Source: Bradyrhizobium ivorense (GTDB lineage Bacteria > Pseudomonadota > Alphaproteobacteria > Rhizobiales > Xanthobacteraceae). From it: a stretch of DNA of 64,000 bases. The notes beneath the pieces are model-generated. The model did not search any database. It worked only from the letters and a program-made list of their open reading frames with translations, and was not told where the DNA came from. The stretch covers positions 62,001 through 126,000 of the forward strand of contig NZ_CAADFC020000022.1 of the NCBI RefSeq assembly GCF_900696085.1, read 5' to 3'. The position numbers and the translations under genes are program-made. Shown one piece after another: positions 37,155-47,522 of this stretch (positions are counted from its first letter, which is position 1; each line of letters begins with the position of its first letter).

Positions 37155-37478
37155 TCACGACGTGCGGCAGGCGTAGCGGCCGTCGGCGCCTGCGATCCGC
37201 AACACGCGATTGACGAAGATGCCCATCGACGGTGCGTTCATCAGCGCGTCGAAGGTCTCAACCGGGACGCTGCAATAGTGCTGGTAGCTGCCCCTGACCG
37301 TGACCAGCAGCGCGCGCTGGCTGGCGTCGTAGCAGACGCGCTGCACGATCGAGCTGCGATTGATGTCGCGACAGTCGAAGGTCGAGAGATCGACGCGGCC
37401 GCCGCGCCCGAGATCGACCGTCTCCGGGCCGACAGGCGCAGAGAGCAGGCTGAGGATCAGCGTGGCGGCCCGGACCAT
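37155..37478 (-). CDS. KTSC-domain secreted protein inside the lpx cluster
   Basis: The 107-residue protein has a short signal peptide (MVRAATLILSLLSAPVG) and a KTSC-like domain: SIVQRVCYDASQRALLVTVR, then YQHYCSVPVETFDALMNAPSMG and NRVLRI. Cysteines in TFDCRD, VCYD, HYCSV and YACRTS may pair in the periplasm. Function is unknown. It is on the strand opposite to the lipid A genes on both sides, so it is probably a later insertion, consistent with the repeat next to it. ATG 37478 is chosen because it opens the signal peptide. Confidence 0.65.
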   Translation of the reverse strand: MVRAATLILSLLSAPVGPETVDLGRGGRVDLSTFDCRDINRSSIVQRVCYDASQRALLVTVRGSYQHYCSVPVETFDALMNAPSMGIFVNRVLRIAGADGRYACRTS

Positions 37479-37627
37479 GGTCGGTTGCGACCCGTTTCGT
37501 TGCAATGGGCGGTCATGATACGTCACTGGACAGGGCGGGCAAAGTCGCGCTAACGACCGCCCCAACCGACAGTCTAGCGCCTCAACTAGCGCATTGGCGC
37601 CGTTAACGAATTCCGGACCGCAATTCC

Positions 37628-38422
37628 ATGACCATGATCGATCCCACTGCGCGCATTGCCGATGGCGCCGTGATCGGAGCGGGCACCGAGATCGGCCCGT
37701 ACTGCATCATCGGCCCCAATGTCGTGCTCGGCGAGAATTGCAAGCTCCTGGCACACGTCACGGTCAACGGCCACACCACTGTTGGCGCCGGCTGCGTCAT
37801 CTCGCCGTTTGCCGCGCTCGGCGGCCCGCCGCAGGATCTGAGCTATCGCGGCGAGCCGACCCGCCTCGAGATCGGCGAGGCCTGCACCATCCGCGAGGGC
37901 GTCACGATGAACATCGGCACCGTCAAGGGCGGCGGGCTGACCCGCGTCGGCGATCGCGGCTTCTTCATGAACAACAGCCATGTCGGCCACGACTGCACGG
38001 TCGGCAACAACGTGATCTTCGCCACCTCGGCGACGCTCGGCGGCCACTGCGAAATCGGCGACTTCGTCTATATCGGCGGCCTGTCGGCGGTGCACCAGTT
38101 CACCCGCGTCGGCCCGCAGGTGATGATCGGCGGCGTCTGCGGCGTGCGCGGCGACATCATCCCGTTCGGGCTCGCCAACGGCCAGTATGCCGTGCTCGAA
38201 GGCCTCAACATCATCGGCATGCGGCGCCGCCAGTTCACCAAGCAGCGGCTGGCTGCGGTGCGCGCGTTCTATCAAAAGCTGTTCCACGGCCCCGGCGTCT
38301 TCGCCGAGCGGCTGGCGTCGGTGCAGCCGCTGGCCGACGAGGATCCCGCGATCGCGGAGATTCTGGCCTTCATCGACGGCGCCAAGCACCGCGCGCTCTG
38401 TCTTCCCGCCAACACCAACTGA
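37628..38422 (+). CDS. lpxA: UDP-N-acetylglucosamine acyltransferase
   Basis: The 264-residue left-handed beta-helix protein performs the first step of lipid A synthesis. Hexapeptide repeats begin at IDPTARIADGAVIGAGTEIG; the catalytic His is in NNSHVGHDCTVGNNVIFAT, and the C-terminal helical domain begins near RRRQFTKQRLAAV. Length is typical. It is separated from fabZ by the KTSC gene but co-directional with lpxD-fabZ, and lpxI follows seven bases after it. Confidence 0.95.
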   Translation: MTMIDPTARIADGAVIGAGTEIGPYCIIGPNVVLGENCKLLAHVTVNGHTTVGAGCVISPFAALGGPPQDLSYRGEPTRLEIGEACTIREGVTMNIGTVKGGGLTRVGDRGFFMNNSHVGHDCTVGNNVIFATSATLGGHCEIGDFVYIGGLSAVHQFTRVGPQVMIGGVCGVRGDIIPFGLANGQYAVLEGLNIIGMRRRQFTKQRLAAVRAFYQKLFHGPGVFAERLASVQPLADEDPAIAEILAFIDGAKHRALCLPANTN

Positions 38423-38429
38423 GCAGGGG

Positions 38430-39299
38430 ATGGCCGCCAGCATGACGTCAGCGGCGCCCTCGCTTTCCTCACCGGTCGGCGTCATCGCCGGCGGCGGCGC
38501 CATGCCGTTTGCGGTCGCGGACTCGCTGGCCGCGCGCGGCATCACGCCGGTGCTGTTCGCGCTGCGCGGCGCCTGCGACCCGGCGCGGGCGCAGCGGTTT
38601 CGCCATCGCTGGATCTCGGTCGGCCAGCTCGGGCGGGCGACGCGGCTGTTCCGCGACGAAGGCTGCCGCGACCTGATCTTCATCGGCACCCTGGTGCGTC
38701 CGGCGCTCTCCGAGATCAGGCTCGACTGGGGCACGCTGCGCGTGCTCGGCCACGTCCTGCGCGCGTTCCGCGGCGGCGACGATCATCTGCTCTCGAGCGT
38801 CGGCCGCATCCTGGAGCAGCAGGGTTTTCGCATGGTCGGGATCAAGGACGTCGCGCCCGATCTCCTGATGCCGGAAGGCGCGGTCACGCGCACGGCTCCC
38901 GATGGCGACGCGCTCGCCGACATCGCGCGCGGCCGTGCGGTGCTCGACGCGCTCGGACCGTTCGACATCGGGCAGGCGGCCGTCGTGATCGACGGCCATG
39001 TGGTCGCGGTCGAGGATATCGAGGGCACTGACGGGCTGCTGGCGCGCGTCGCGCGGCTGCGTGCCGAGGGCCGGATCCGCGCCAAGGCCGGGAGAGGCGT
39101 GCTGGTGAAGGCGCCGAAGAGCCGGCAGGATCTGCGCTTCGATCTGCCGACCATCGGCCCGCGGACGGTCGAGGGCGCGGCGGCGGCAGGGATCGCCGGC
39201 ATCGCCGTGATTGCCGGCAACACGCTTGCCGCCGAGCCGCAGGCCCTGATCGAGGCCGCCGACGCCAAGGGCCTCTTTGTCATCGGGCTCGAGAGCTGA
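38430..39299 (+). CDS. lpxI: UDP-2,3-diacylglucosamine pyrophosphatase LpxI
   Basis: The 289-residue DUF1009/LpxI protein replaces the E. coli LpxH hydrolase in alphaproteobacteria and releases lipid X. Landmarks are VGVIAGGGAMPFAVADSLA, the GDDHLLSSVGRILEQQGF region, VEDIEGTDGLLARV, and KAPKSRQDLRFDLPTIGPRT with the catalytic Asp. ATG 38430 follows GCAGGGG. The stop overlaps the lpxB start (TGATG), so the two are translationally coupled. Confidence 0.94.
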   Translation: MAASMTSAAPSLSSPVGVIAGGGAMPFAVADSLAARGITPVLFALRGACDPARAQRFRHRWISVGQLGRATRLFRDEGCRDLIFIGTLVRPALSEIRLDWGTLRVLGHVLRAFRGGDDHLLSSVGRILEQQGFRMVGIKDVAPDLLMPEGAVTRTAPDGDALADIARGRAVLDALGPFDIGQAAVVIDGHVVAVEDIEGTDGLLARVARLRAEGRIRAKAGRGVLVKAPKSRQDLRFDLPTIGPRTVEGAAAAGIAGIAVIAGNTLAAEPQALIEAADAKGLFVIGLES

Positions 39300-40477
39300 T
39301 GGCGGCACGCAGCCCCACCGCCGGCCGCAAGATCTTCCTCATCGCGACCGAGGAGTCCGGCGATCGGCTCGGCGCCGCGCTGATGAAGGTGCTGCGCCAG
39401 CGTCTCGGCGACGCCGTGCAGTTCTCCGGCGTCGGCGGCCGCGCCATGACGCAGGAGGGCATCGACCCGCTGTTTCCGATCGAGGAGCTGTCGATCGTGG
39501 GCTTTGCCGCGGTGGTGAAGCAACTGCCGAAAATCCTGCGATTGATCCGCCGCACCGCCGATGCAGTGCTCGATGACGCGCCCGATATGCTCGTGATCAT
39601 CGACAGCCCCGATTTCACCCATCGCGTCGCCCGCCGCGTCCGCGCGCGCAATCCGGTCATTCCGATCGTCGACTACGTGTCGCCGTCGGTCTGGGCCTGG
39701 CGGCCGGGCCGGGCGCGCGCGATGCGCCGCTATGTCGATCACGTGCTGGCGCTGCTGCCGTTCGAGCCCGAGGAATATCAGAAGCTGCAGGGGCCGCCGT
39801 GCAGCTATGTCGGCCATCCCCTGATCGAGCAGCTCGGCTCGCTGCGGCCGAATCCTGACGAACGGCAGCGCCGCGACGGCGCGCCGCCGGTGCTGCTGGT
39901 GCTGCCGGGCAGCCGGCGCAGCGAGATCCGGCATCATCTGGCATTGTTCGGCGCAGCACTCGGTACGCTTGGCGAGCGAATGAAGTTCGACCTCGTGCTG
40001 CCGACCATGCCGCATCTCGAGGCCATGGTGCGCGAGGGCGTGGCGTCGTGGCCGATCGTGCCGCGGATCGCGGTCGGCGACGCCGAGAAGCGCGCCGCGT
40101 TCCGCATCGCGCGTGCCGCGCTGGCGAAATCGGGCACCGTGACGCTGGAGCTCGCGCTGTCGGGCATTCCGATGGTGACGGCGTATCGGGTCGGCGCCGT
40201 GGAGGCATTCATCCTGCGCCGCGCGATCCGGGTGTCGTCGGTGATCCTCGCCAATCTCGTGATCGGCGCCGACATCATTCCCGAGTTCCTGCAGGAGGAC
40301 TGCACGCCGGACAAGCTCGCGCAGGCGCTCGGCGAGGTGATCGCCGACACGCCCGAGCGTCTGCGGCAGCTCGTGGCGTTTTCGACGATGGACGCGAAGA
40401 TGTCGACCGGCGACCAGCCGCCGAGCGTTCGCGCCGCCGACATCGTGCTGGCGACGATGGCGCGGCGATCCGGCTAG
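39299..40477 (+). CDS. lpxB: Lipid-A-disaccharide synthase
   Basis: The 392-residue GT-B glycosyltransferase joins lipid X and UDP-diacylglucosamine. Motifs: FLIATEESGDRLGAAL, DSPDFTHRVARRVR, VDYVSPSVWAWRPGRA, LPGSRRSEI and AKSGTVTLELALSGIPMV. Length is normal. It ends the lpxD-fabZ-lpxA-lpxI-lpxB run. Confidence 0.95.
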   Translation: MAARSPTAGRKIFLIATEESGDRLGAALMKVLRQRLGDAVQFSGVGGRAMTQEGIDPLFPIEELSIVGFAAVVKQLPKILRLIRRTADAVLDDAPDMLVIIDSPDFTHRVARRVRARNPVIPIVDYVSPSVWAWRPGRARAMRRYVDHVLALLPFEPEEYQKLQGPPCSYVGHPLIEQLGSLRPNPDERQRRDGAPPVLLVLPGSRRSEIRHHLALFGAALGTLGERMKFDLVLPTMPHLEAMVREGVASWPIVPRIAVGDAEKRAAFRIARAALAKSGTVTLELALSGIPMVTAYRVGAVEAFILRRAIRVSSVILANLVIGADIIPEFLQEDCTPDKLAQALGEVIADTPERLRQLVAFSTMDAKMSTGDQPPSVRAADIVLATMARRSG

Positions 40478-40497
40478 ACTCCCCGTGTCGCAGGGGC

Positions 40498-40660
40498 GCG
40501 TTGCCAATATGGCGAAAACAACCCCATGCAAAGTAGCCCAGCGGTAGCCGGCGGCCGCCGGCACTCGACAAAGGCGGCGTTCGACGGCAGCCTTGACACG
40601 TCGGGCAAGTCAGCCGTATTCTTCCACTATTCCGAAAACCGTGCATCCAGGGGCCCGCAA
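40498..40660. other. Intergenic region after lpxB, possible dispersed repeat
   Basis: No gene is seen between 40478 and 40775. The stretch with GGCGAAAACAACCCCATGC and later CTTGACACGTCGGGCAA resembles text I recall from many Bradyrhizobium intergenic regions. A GC-rich palindromic segment (GGCATGCCGCGAGCGGCATCC) follows it. I cannot confirm the repeat status from one copy. Confidence 0.3.
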
Positions 40661-40739
40661 CCAGCTGGCTGGATGCGGCATGCCGCGAGCGGCATCCGGC
40701 CGCAGCGGTTCCGCTTGCATCGGATAATTAGCTGGTACT

Positions 40740-40761
40740 AATATTAGCTATCTCTAATATT
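40740..40761 (+). promoter_or_regulatory. Operator-like palindrome upstream of the SRPBCC/ArsR pair
   Basis: AATATTAG (40740-40747), six bases, AATATTAG's exact complement CTAATATT (40754-40761). AT-rich perfect palindromes of this size are typical ArsR-family operators, and the arsR gene is the second gene of the transcript starting here. Confidence 0.6.
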
Positions 40762-40775
40762 ATGGAAGCCACCCG

Positions 40776-41432
40776 ATGAAGATCGATCCCATTGCCTATG
40801 TCGGCGCCGTCATTCGCGAAGTCGCGTTCCGGGAGCGCGACGGCAAGCCGGCGCGGACGGTAATTGCGACCCGCCGCTATGACACCGACATCGACGATCT
40901 CTGGGATGCGCTGACCAATCCGGAGCGGATTCCGCGCTGGTTCCTGCCGATCTCCGGCGAGCTGCGCCTTGGCGGCCGCTACAAGTTCGAAGGCCAGGCG
41001 GGCGGTGAGATCACCGCCTGCGAACCGCCGCGCCGGCTCGCCGTGACGTGGGAGGCGATGGGCGCCGTCAGTTGGGTGACCGTGACGCTGGCGGAGGATC
41101 GCTCCGGCGGCACGCGTCTGGAATTGGAGCATGTGGCGATCGTCGAGGGCGACTTCTGGGATCGCTTCGGACCCGGAGCGGTCGGCGTCGGCTGGGATCT
41201 CGCGTTGCTCGGGCTCGCCCTCTATCTCGCCACGCCCGCGGGCCAGGAATTCGACCGCGCCGCCGCCTCGGCATGGCCTGCCTCCGACGACGGCAAGGAC
41301 TTCATCCGCCGCAGCAGCGCAGATTGGTGCCGCGCCTCGATTGCGGCGGGGACGGAGGAGGCGGCGGCGCGCAGGGCAGCGGCGAACACCACGGCGTTCT
41401 ATTGCGGCGAGCCGGAGCCGGGCGGGAGCTAA
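40776..41432 (+). CDS. SRPBCC (AHSA1-like) protein
   Basis: The 218-residue protein contains an AHSA1/START-like fold: TRRYDTDIDDLWDALTNPERIPRWFLPISGELRLGG (first strand, helices and the usual PER...W motif; split here as DDLWDALTNPERIPRWF) and GGEITACEPPRRLAVTW. Members bind hydrophobic ligands in the cytoplasm. The C-terminal 60 residues are helical, with CRASIAAGTEEAAARRAAANT. It is six bases upstream of an ArsR-type regulator, a common SRPBCC-ArsR arrangement. Ligand unknown. Confidence 0.82.
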   Translation: MKIDPIAYVGAVIREVAFRERDGKPARTVIATRRYDTDIDDLWDALTNPERIPRWFLPISGELRLGGRYKFEGQAGGEITACEPPRRLAVTWEAMGAVSWVTVTLAEDRSGGTRLELEHVAIVEGDFWDRFGPGAVGVGWDLALLGLALYLATPAGQEFDRAAASAWPASDDGKDFIRRSSADWCRASIAAGTEEAAARRAAANTTAFYCGEPEPGGS

Positions 41433-41438
41433 CTCACC

Positions 41439-41774
41439 GTGCACGCCTTCGATATCCTCGGCGATCCGGTCCGGCGGCGCATCCTGGAACTGCTCGCGAC
41501 CGGCGAGCACAGTTCGGGCGACATCGTCACCGTCGTGCAGCGCGAATTCGGCATCACCCAGTCGGCGGTGTCACAGCAGCTGCGGATCCTGCGCGACGCC
41601 GGATTTGCCTCGGTGCGCGCCGACGGCACGCGCCGCATCTATGCAGTGGAACCCGCTCGGTTGCGCGAGGTCGATGACTGGCTCGACCGCTTCCGGGCGT
41701 TCTGGCTGCCGAAGCTGGATGCACTCGCCACCGAAGTCGCCCGCGGCAAACGAAAACGGCGCCATCAGGAGTGA
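41439..41774 (+). CDS. ArsR-family transcriptional regulator (no metal cysteines)
   Basis: The 111-residue winged-helix protein has FDILGDPVRRRILELLATGEH, SSGDIV and the recognition helix ITQSAVSQQLRILRDAGF. It has no cysteine, so it is not a thiol metal sensor, and probably senses whatever the partner SRPBCC protein handles. Start is GTG 41439. Its last codons overlap the terminator stem. It is co-directional with the SRPBCC gene and likely autoregulates the pair through the palindrome at 40740. Confidence 0.88.
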   Translation: MHAFDILGDPVRRRILELLATGEHSSGDIVTVVQREFGITQSAVSQQLRILRDAGFASVRADGTRRIYAVEPARLREVDDWLDRFRAFWLPKLDALATEVARGKRKRRHQE

Positions 41775-41784
41775 TGGCGCCGTT
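41755..41784 (-). terminator. Terminator between convergent arsR and gltA
   Basis: A perfect 13-bp stem AACGGCGCCATCA (41755-41767)/TGATGGCGCCGTT (41772-41784) has loop GGAG. On the minus strand it is followed by TTCGTTTGCC, so it best serves gltA; it also overlaps the end of the arsR coding region. Confidence 0.75.
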
Positions 41785-41807
41785 CCGGATCGCTTGATGC
41801 GTGCCGC

Positions 41808-43109
<1,302 letters not shown>

Positions 43110-43241
43110 CGTGATATCCCCGATGAAATCGTTGCGAAAACCGCCCTTGCCCAGTCGCTAATTGACGACCCGTGGCGGGGTGGGACGGCTTGTGGAGAAA
43201 GCGTCCGAGGATGGGTAGCTCATTGCCATGTGCGCTGCAAG

Positions 43242-43262
43242 ATGGACCCTGGCAGGGTCCAT
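43242..43262 (-). terminator. Hairpin downstream of gltX
   Basis: ATGGACCC (43242-43249) and GGGTCCAT (43255-43262) form a perfect 8-bp stem just after the gltX stop. No U-run follows, so it may be a processing or Rho-assisted site rather than an intrinsic terminator. Confidence 0.4.
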
Positions 43263-43268
43263 GCAGGA

Positions 43269-44693
43269 TCACGCCGCCTGATCGGCGAGACGGGCAATAC
43301 ACTCCTGGCGTCCTAGGACCGCCAGCACGTCGAAGATGCCCGGCGATGTGGTGCGGCCGGTCAGCGCCACCCGCAGCGGCTGGGCGACGGCGCCGAGCTT
43401 CAAATTGTTCTGCTCGGCGAAATTCCGCATCGCGGACTCCGTCGTCTCCGCGGTCCAGTCGTTGACGGCTTCGAGCGCCGTGCGCAGCCTGCCGATCAGC
43501 GCGCGGGTTTCCGGCGTCAGCAGCGCCGCCGCCTTTGGATCGAGTTCGAGCGGGCGGTCGGCGAAGATGAAGTAGGCGCCGGCGATCAGCTCGATCAACG
43601 TCTTGGCGCGCTCCTTCAGGCTCGGCATCGCGCGCAGCAATTGCGCCCGCGTGGTGTCGTTGAGCTTCGGCTTCAGGGCCGCGCCTTCAGGAACATAATC
43701 CAGCACGCTCTCGAACTGGGTCACGAGGGATTGATCGTCGCTCTGGCGGATATAGTGACCGTTGAGGTTCTCCAGCTTGGCGAAGTCGAACCGCGCGGCC
43801 GAGCGGCCGACGCCGGAGAGGTCGAACGCGGCGATCATCTCCTCGGTCGAGAAGATCTCCTGATCGCCATGGCTCCAGCCGAGCCGGACCAGATAGTTGC
43901 GCAGCGCCGCCGGCAGGTAGCCCAGCGCGCGATAAGCGTCGACGCCGAGCGCGCCATGGCGCTTCGACAGTTTCGAGCCGTCGGGACCATGGATCAGCGG
44001 AATGTGGGACATGCTGGGCAGCTCCCACTCCAGCGCGTCGTAGATCTGCTTCTGCCGCGCGGCGTTGATCAGGTGATCGTCGCCGCGAATGATGTGGGTG
44101 ACGCCCATGTCGTGGTCGTCGACCACGACCGCGAGCATGTAGGTCGGGGTACCGTCGCCGCGCAGCAGGACGAGGTCGTCGAGGTTCTCGTTCTGCCAGA
44201 CCACGCGGCCCTGGACCTGGTCCTCGATCACGGTCTCGCCGGTCTGCGGCGCCCTCAGGCGGATGGTCGGCTTGATGCCGGCGGGCGCGGTCGACGGATC
44301 GCGGTCGCGCCACATGCCGTCATAGAGGCGGGTACGGCCCTCGGCGCGCGCCTTCTCGCGCATCGCGGTGAGCTCCTCCGGCGAGGCGTAGCAGTAATAG
44401 GCGCGGCCTGCGGCGAGCAGGCTCTCGGCGACCTCGCGGTGGCGGGCGGCGCGGCTGAACTGGTAGATGACGTCGCCATCCCAATCGAGCTCGAGCCAGC
44501 GCAAGCCGTCCAGGATGGCGTCGATCGCCTCCTTGGTGGAGCGCTCGCGGTCGGTGTCCTCGATTCGCAGCAGCATCTTGCCGCCGTGCTTCTTGGCATA
44601 GAGCCAGTTGAACAGGGCGGTGCGGCCGCCTCCGATATGGAGGAAGCCGGTCGGCGACGGAGCGAAGCGCGTGACGATCGAAGACGAGGTCAT
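43269..44693 (-). CDS. gltX: Glutamyl-tRNA synthetase
   Basis: The 474-residue class I synthetase has the HIGH variant [20 protein letters not shown] at residues 11-30 and the KMSKS variant SKLSKRHGA near residue 250, followed by the all-helical bacterial anticodon-binding domain. It starts at ATG 44693, 67 bases from a divergent flavoprotein gene. A GlnRS gene is also present nearby, so whether this enzyme also charges tRNA-Gln is open. Confidence 0.95.
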   Translation of the reverse strand: MTSSSIVTRFAPSPTGFLHIGGGRTALFNWLYAKKHGGKMLLRIEDTDRERSTKEAIDAILDGLRWLELDWDGDVIYQFSRAARHREVAESLLAAGRAYYCYASPEELTAMREKARAEGRTRLYDGMWRDRDPSTAPAGIKPTIRLRAPQTGETVIEDQVQGRVVWQNENLDDLVLLRGDGTPTYMLAVVVDDHDMGVTHIIRGDDHLINAARQKQIYDALEWELPSMSHIPLIHGPDGSKLSKRHGALGVDAYRALGYLPAALRNYLVRLGWSHGDQEIFSTEEMIAAFDLSGVGRSAARFDFAKLENLNGHYIRQSDDQSLVTQFESVLDYVPEGAALKPKLNDTTRAQLLRAMPSLKERAKTLIELIAGAYFIFADRPLELDPKAAALLTPETRALIGRLRTALEAVNDWTAETTESAMRNFAEQNNLKLGAVAQPLRVALTGRTTSPGIFDVLAVLGRQECIARLADQAA

Positions 44694-44760
44694 TTCGAGA
44701 ATGGGGTACCCAATGAGTGAGCCGGGCGACCGTGTATCATAGCCGGGGGAGACTTAGCCA

Positions 44761-45348
44761 ATGCTTATCCAGGTCGTTCATAGCCATCCGCTCGAGGACA
44801 GCTATGACCACGCGCTGTTTCAGACCATCGTCGGGACATTGCGGCGCCGGCATGAGGTGATCGCGACCGATCTCGACCGCGAGCGGTTCTCGCCGGTGAT
44901 GACCGAGGCGGAGCGGCGGAGCTATTTTCAGGGCCCCCATGCGGAGGAGGCGGTGTCGCGCCTGATCGGCGACCTCCGCCGGGCGGACGGCATCATCTTC
45001 TGCTTTCCGCACTGGTGGTTTTCCATGCCGGCGATGCTCAAGGGCTATTTCGACCGGGTCTGGGCGCCGGGAACCGCGTTTGCCCATGATCTGGCCGGCG
45101 GGCGCATCAAGCCGCTGCTGACCAACATCCGCCTGTTCGGGGTGGTGACGACCTATGGCTCGCCCTGGTGGCTGACCCGGATCGTGATGCAGGATCCAGG
45201 CCGCAAGGTGCTGTTCCGCGCCCTGAAGCCGATGTGTGGCGCGGGCGCCCAATCGTTCTATATGGCCCATTACGACATGGACCGCTCCACGCCGGCCTCC
45301 CGGACGGCGTTCATCGAGCGGGTACGGGCGAGGGTCTCCGCGCTATGA
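44761..45348 (+). CDS. NAD(P)H-dependent oxidoreductase (flavodoxin-fold, NQO1/MdaB-like)
   Basis: The 195-residue protein belongs to the Flavodoxin_2 family: an N-terminal strand [16 protein letters not shown] (dinucleotide/flavin phosphate loop), [27 protein letters not shown] (given as [20 protein letters not shown], the FMN/FAD and quinone contact region) and TYGSPWW. It probably performs two-electron quinone reduction in the cytoplasm. Its gene is divergent from gltX and 73 bases upstream of glnS. Confidence 0.82.
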   Translation: MLIQVVHSHPLEDSYDHALFQTIVGTLRRRHEVIATDLDRERFSPVMTEAERRSYFQGPHAEEAVSRLIGDLRRADGIIFCFPHWWFSMPAMLKGYFDRVWAPGTAFAHDLAGGRIKPLLTNIRLFGVVTTYGSPWWLTRIVMQDPGRKVLFRALKPMCGAGAQSFYMAHYDMDRSTPASRTAFIERVRARVSAL

Positions 45349-45421
45349 TTGGCGCCGCGCAGGGCTTGGCCGGACCGCGCGAATTTGGCAGAAGGCACTT
45401 CAATCCAATGGGAACCCTTTG

Positions 45422-47104
45422 ATGACGACTGACACGGCGACGGCAGAGGCAGGGCGCGATTTCATCCGCGACATCGTCCAGGCCGATCTCTCCTCCCACA
45501 AGCACAGCCGGATCGTGACGCGCTTCCCGCCGGAGCCGAACGGCTACCTGCATATCGGCCACGCCAAATCGATCGCGCTCAACTTCGGCATCGCCCAGGA
45601 GTTCGGCGGCCAGTGCAATCTGCGCTTCGACGACACCAATCCGACCAAGGAGGAACAGGAGTATATCGACTCCATCCAGGCCGACGTGCACTGGCTCGGC
45701 TACGACTGGGGCAACAATCTCTTTTTTGCCTCGGACTATTTCGAGCGCCTCTACGACTGGGCCGAGGGCCTGATCAAGGCCGGCTATGCCTATGTCGACG
45801 ACCAGTCGCAGGAGGAGATCCGCACCTCCCGCGGCACCCTGACCGAGCCAGGCAAGAACTCGCCGTTCCGCGACCGCCCGGTCGAGGAGAACCTCGATTT
45901 GTTCCGCCGCATGAAGGCCGGCGAGTTTCCGAACGGCGCCCGCGTGCTGCGCGCCAAGATCGACATGGCGTCCGGCAACATCAATCTGCGCGACCCCGTG
46001 CTGTACCGCATCCTGCACGCCCATCATCCGCGTACCGGCGACACATGGTCGATCTACCCGAGCTACGACTACGCGCACGGCCAGTCGGACGCGATCGAGG
46101 GCATCACCCATTCGATCTGCACGCTGGAGTTCGAGGATCACCGGCCGCTCTATGAGTGGCTGCTCGACAAGCTGCCGGTGCCCTCGAAGCCGCACCAGTA
46201 TGAAATGGCGCGGCTCAACCTGACCTACACGCTGCTGTCGAAGCGCGTGCTGACCCAGCTCGTGCGCGACGGCCACGTCTCGGGCTGGGACGACCCGCGG
46301 ATGCCGACCATCGCCGGGCTGAAGCGGCGCGGCGTGCCGCCGGCGGCGGTCCGCGAGTTCATCAGGCGCATCGGCGTCGCCAAGGCCAACAGCGTGGTCG
46401 ACGTCGGCATGCTCGAATTCTGCATCCGCGAGGAGCTGAACCGCACCGCGCTGCGCCGCATGGCGGTGCTGCGGCCGCTCAAGGTGGTGATCGAGAACTA
46501 TCCGGAAGGCCAGGTCGAGGAGCTCGAAGCGATCAACCATCCCGACAATCCGGAGGCCGGCACCCGCAAGATCGCGTTCGGCCGCGAGCTCTATATCGAG
46601 CAAGACGACTTCATGGAGAACCCGCCGAAGAAGTTTTTCCGTTTGTCGCCGGGCAACGAGGTGCGGCTGCGCTACGCCTACTTCGTCAAGTGCACGAGCG
46701 TGGTGAAGAACGATGCCGGCGAAATCGTCGAGCTGCGCTGCACCTATGACCCCGCGACCAAGGGCGGCAACGCGCCCGACGGCCGCAAGGTGAAGGCGAC
46801 GATGCACTGGCTTTCCGCGGCGCAGTCCAAGCCCGCGGAGATCCGAATCTACAACCAGCTGTTCGCCAACCCGAGCCCGGACGCAGGCAATTTCGCCGGC
46901 GACCTCAATCCGCAGTCGCTGGAAGTGCTGACGGACGCGCGCGTCGAGCCTGCTATTGCCGAGAGCAATTCGCCGGATGCGATGCAGTTCGAGCGGCAGG
47001 GCTACTTCGTGCGCGATCCGGACTCGACGCCGGACAAGCTGGTGTTCAACCGCACCATCGGCCTGCGCGACACCTTTGCCAAGGAAGTCGGCGGCAAGGG
47101 TTAG
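45422..47104 (+). CDS. glnS: Glutaminyl-tRNA synthetase
   Basis: The 560-residue class I enzyme matches GlnRS rather than Glu[22 protein letters not shown] with the GlnRS HIGH motif, the LLSKRVL motif near residue 270, and a C-terminal two-barrel anticodon domain ([24 protein letters not shown]). ATG 45422 gives the usual N-terminus. GlnRS is patchy in alphaproteobacteria, most of which use GatCAB, so this gene probably entered by transfer in the lineage. Confidence 0.94.
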   Translation: MTTDTATAEAGRDFIRDIVQADLSSHKHSRIVTRFPPEPNGYLHIGHAKSIALNFGIAQEFGGQCNLRFDDTNPTKEEQEYIDSIQADVHWLGYDWGNNLFFASDYFERLYDWAEGLIKAGYAYVDDQSQEEIRTSRGTLTEPGKNSPFRDRPVEENLDLFRRMKAGEFPNGARVLRAKIDMASGNINLRDPVLYRILHAHHPRTGDTWSIYPSYDYAHGQSDAIEGITHSICTLEFEDHRPLYEWLLDKLPVPSKPHQYEMARLNLTYTLLSKRVLTQLVRDGHVSGWDDPRMPTIAGLKRRGVPPAAVREFIRRIGVAKANSVVDVGMLEFCIREELNRTALRRMAVLRPLKVVIENYPEGQVEELEAINHPDNPEAGTRKIAFGRELYIEQDDFMENPPKKFFRLSPGNEVRLRYAYFVKCTSVVKNDAGEIVELRCTYDPATKGGNAPDGRKVKATMHWLSAAQSKPAEIRIYNQLFANPSPDAGNFAGDLNPQSLEVLTDARVEPAIAESNSPDAMQFERQGYFVRDPDSTPDKLVFNRTIGLRDTFAKEVGGKG

Positions 47105-47135
47105 GCCGTCCGGCAAGCGGAAGCGGAGGCGATCG

Positions 47136-47522
47136 ATGCCAAGCGAGACCGACGAGATCGCCTCCGCCATCATCGCCAGATGGTCGGCTGCGTTCAGCAA
47201 GCTCGATGCGGAGACGCTCGCCGCGCTCTATTCCAGGAGCGCGTTCTTCTTCGGCTCGAACCCGACCCTCTATCGCGGCCGCGACGGCGTCAAAGCCTAT
47301 TTTGAAGGCCTGCCGCGCTGGCGTGCGCCGCGCGTCCAGTTCAGCAATGTCAGCAGCGAGCGGGTGAATCCCGATCTCGTCAACGTGGCCGGCATCGCAT
47401 CCTTCTTCCTCGACAGCGATGCGCCGTCGCTCGCCGTCAAGATCACCTGGGTGATTGCGCGCGAGGACGGCGACTGGAAGATCGCCTGCCATCACGTCTC
47501 CTCGCAGACGCCGTTGATCTAG
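47136..47522 (+). CDS. SnoaL/NTF2-like protein
   Basis: The 128-residue protein has an NTF2-like cone fold: [42 protein letters not shown] and a C-terminal [14 protein letters not shown]. Members act as small-molecule isomerases or ligand-binding domains; no catalytic residue set is evident. GCGGAGG lies upstream of the ATG. Its last four bases overlap the end of the convergent glnA gene. Confidence 0.78.
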   Translation: MPSETDEIASAIIARWSAAFSKLDAETLAALYSRSAFFFGSNPTLYRGRDGVKAYFEGLPRWRAPRVQFSNVSSERVNPDLVNVAGIASFFLDSDAPSLAVKITWVIAREDGDWKIACHHVSSQTPLI

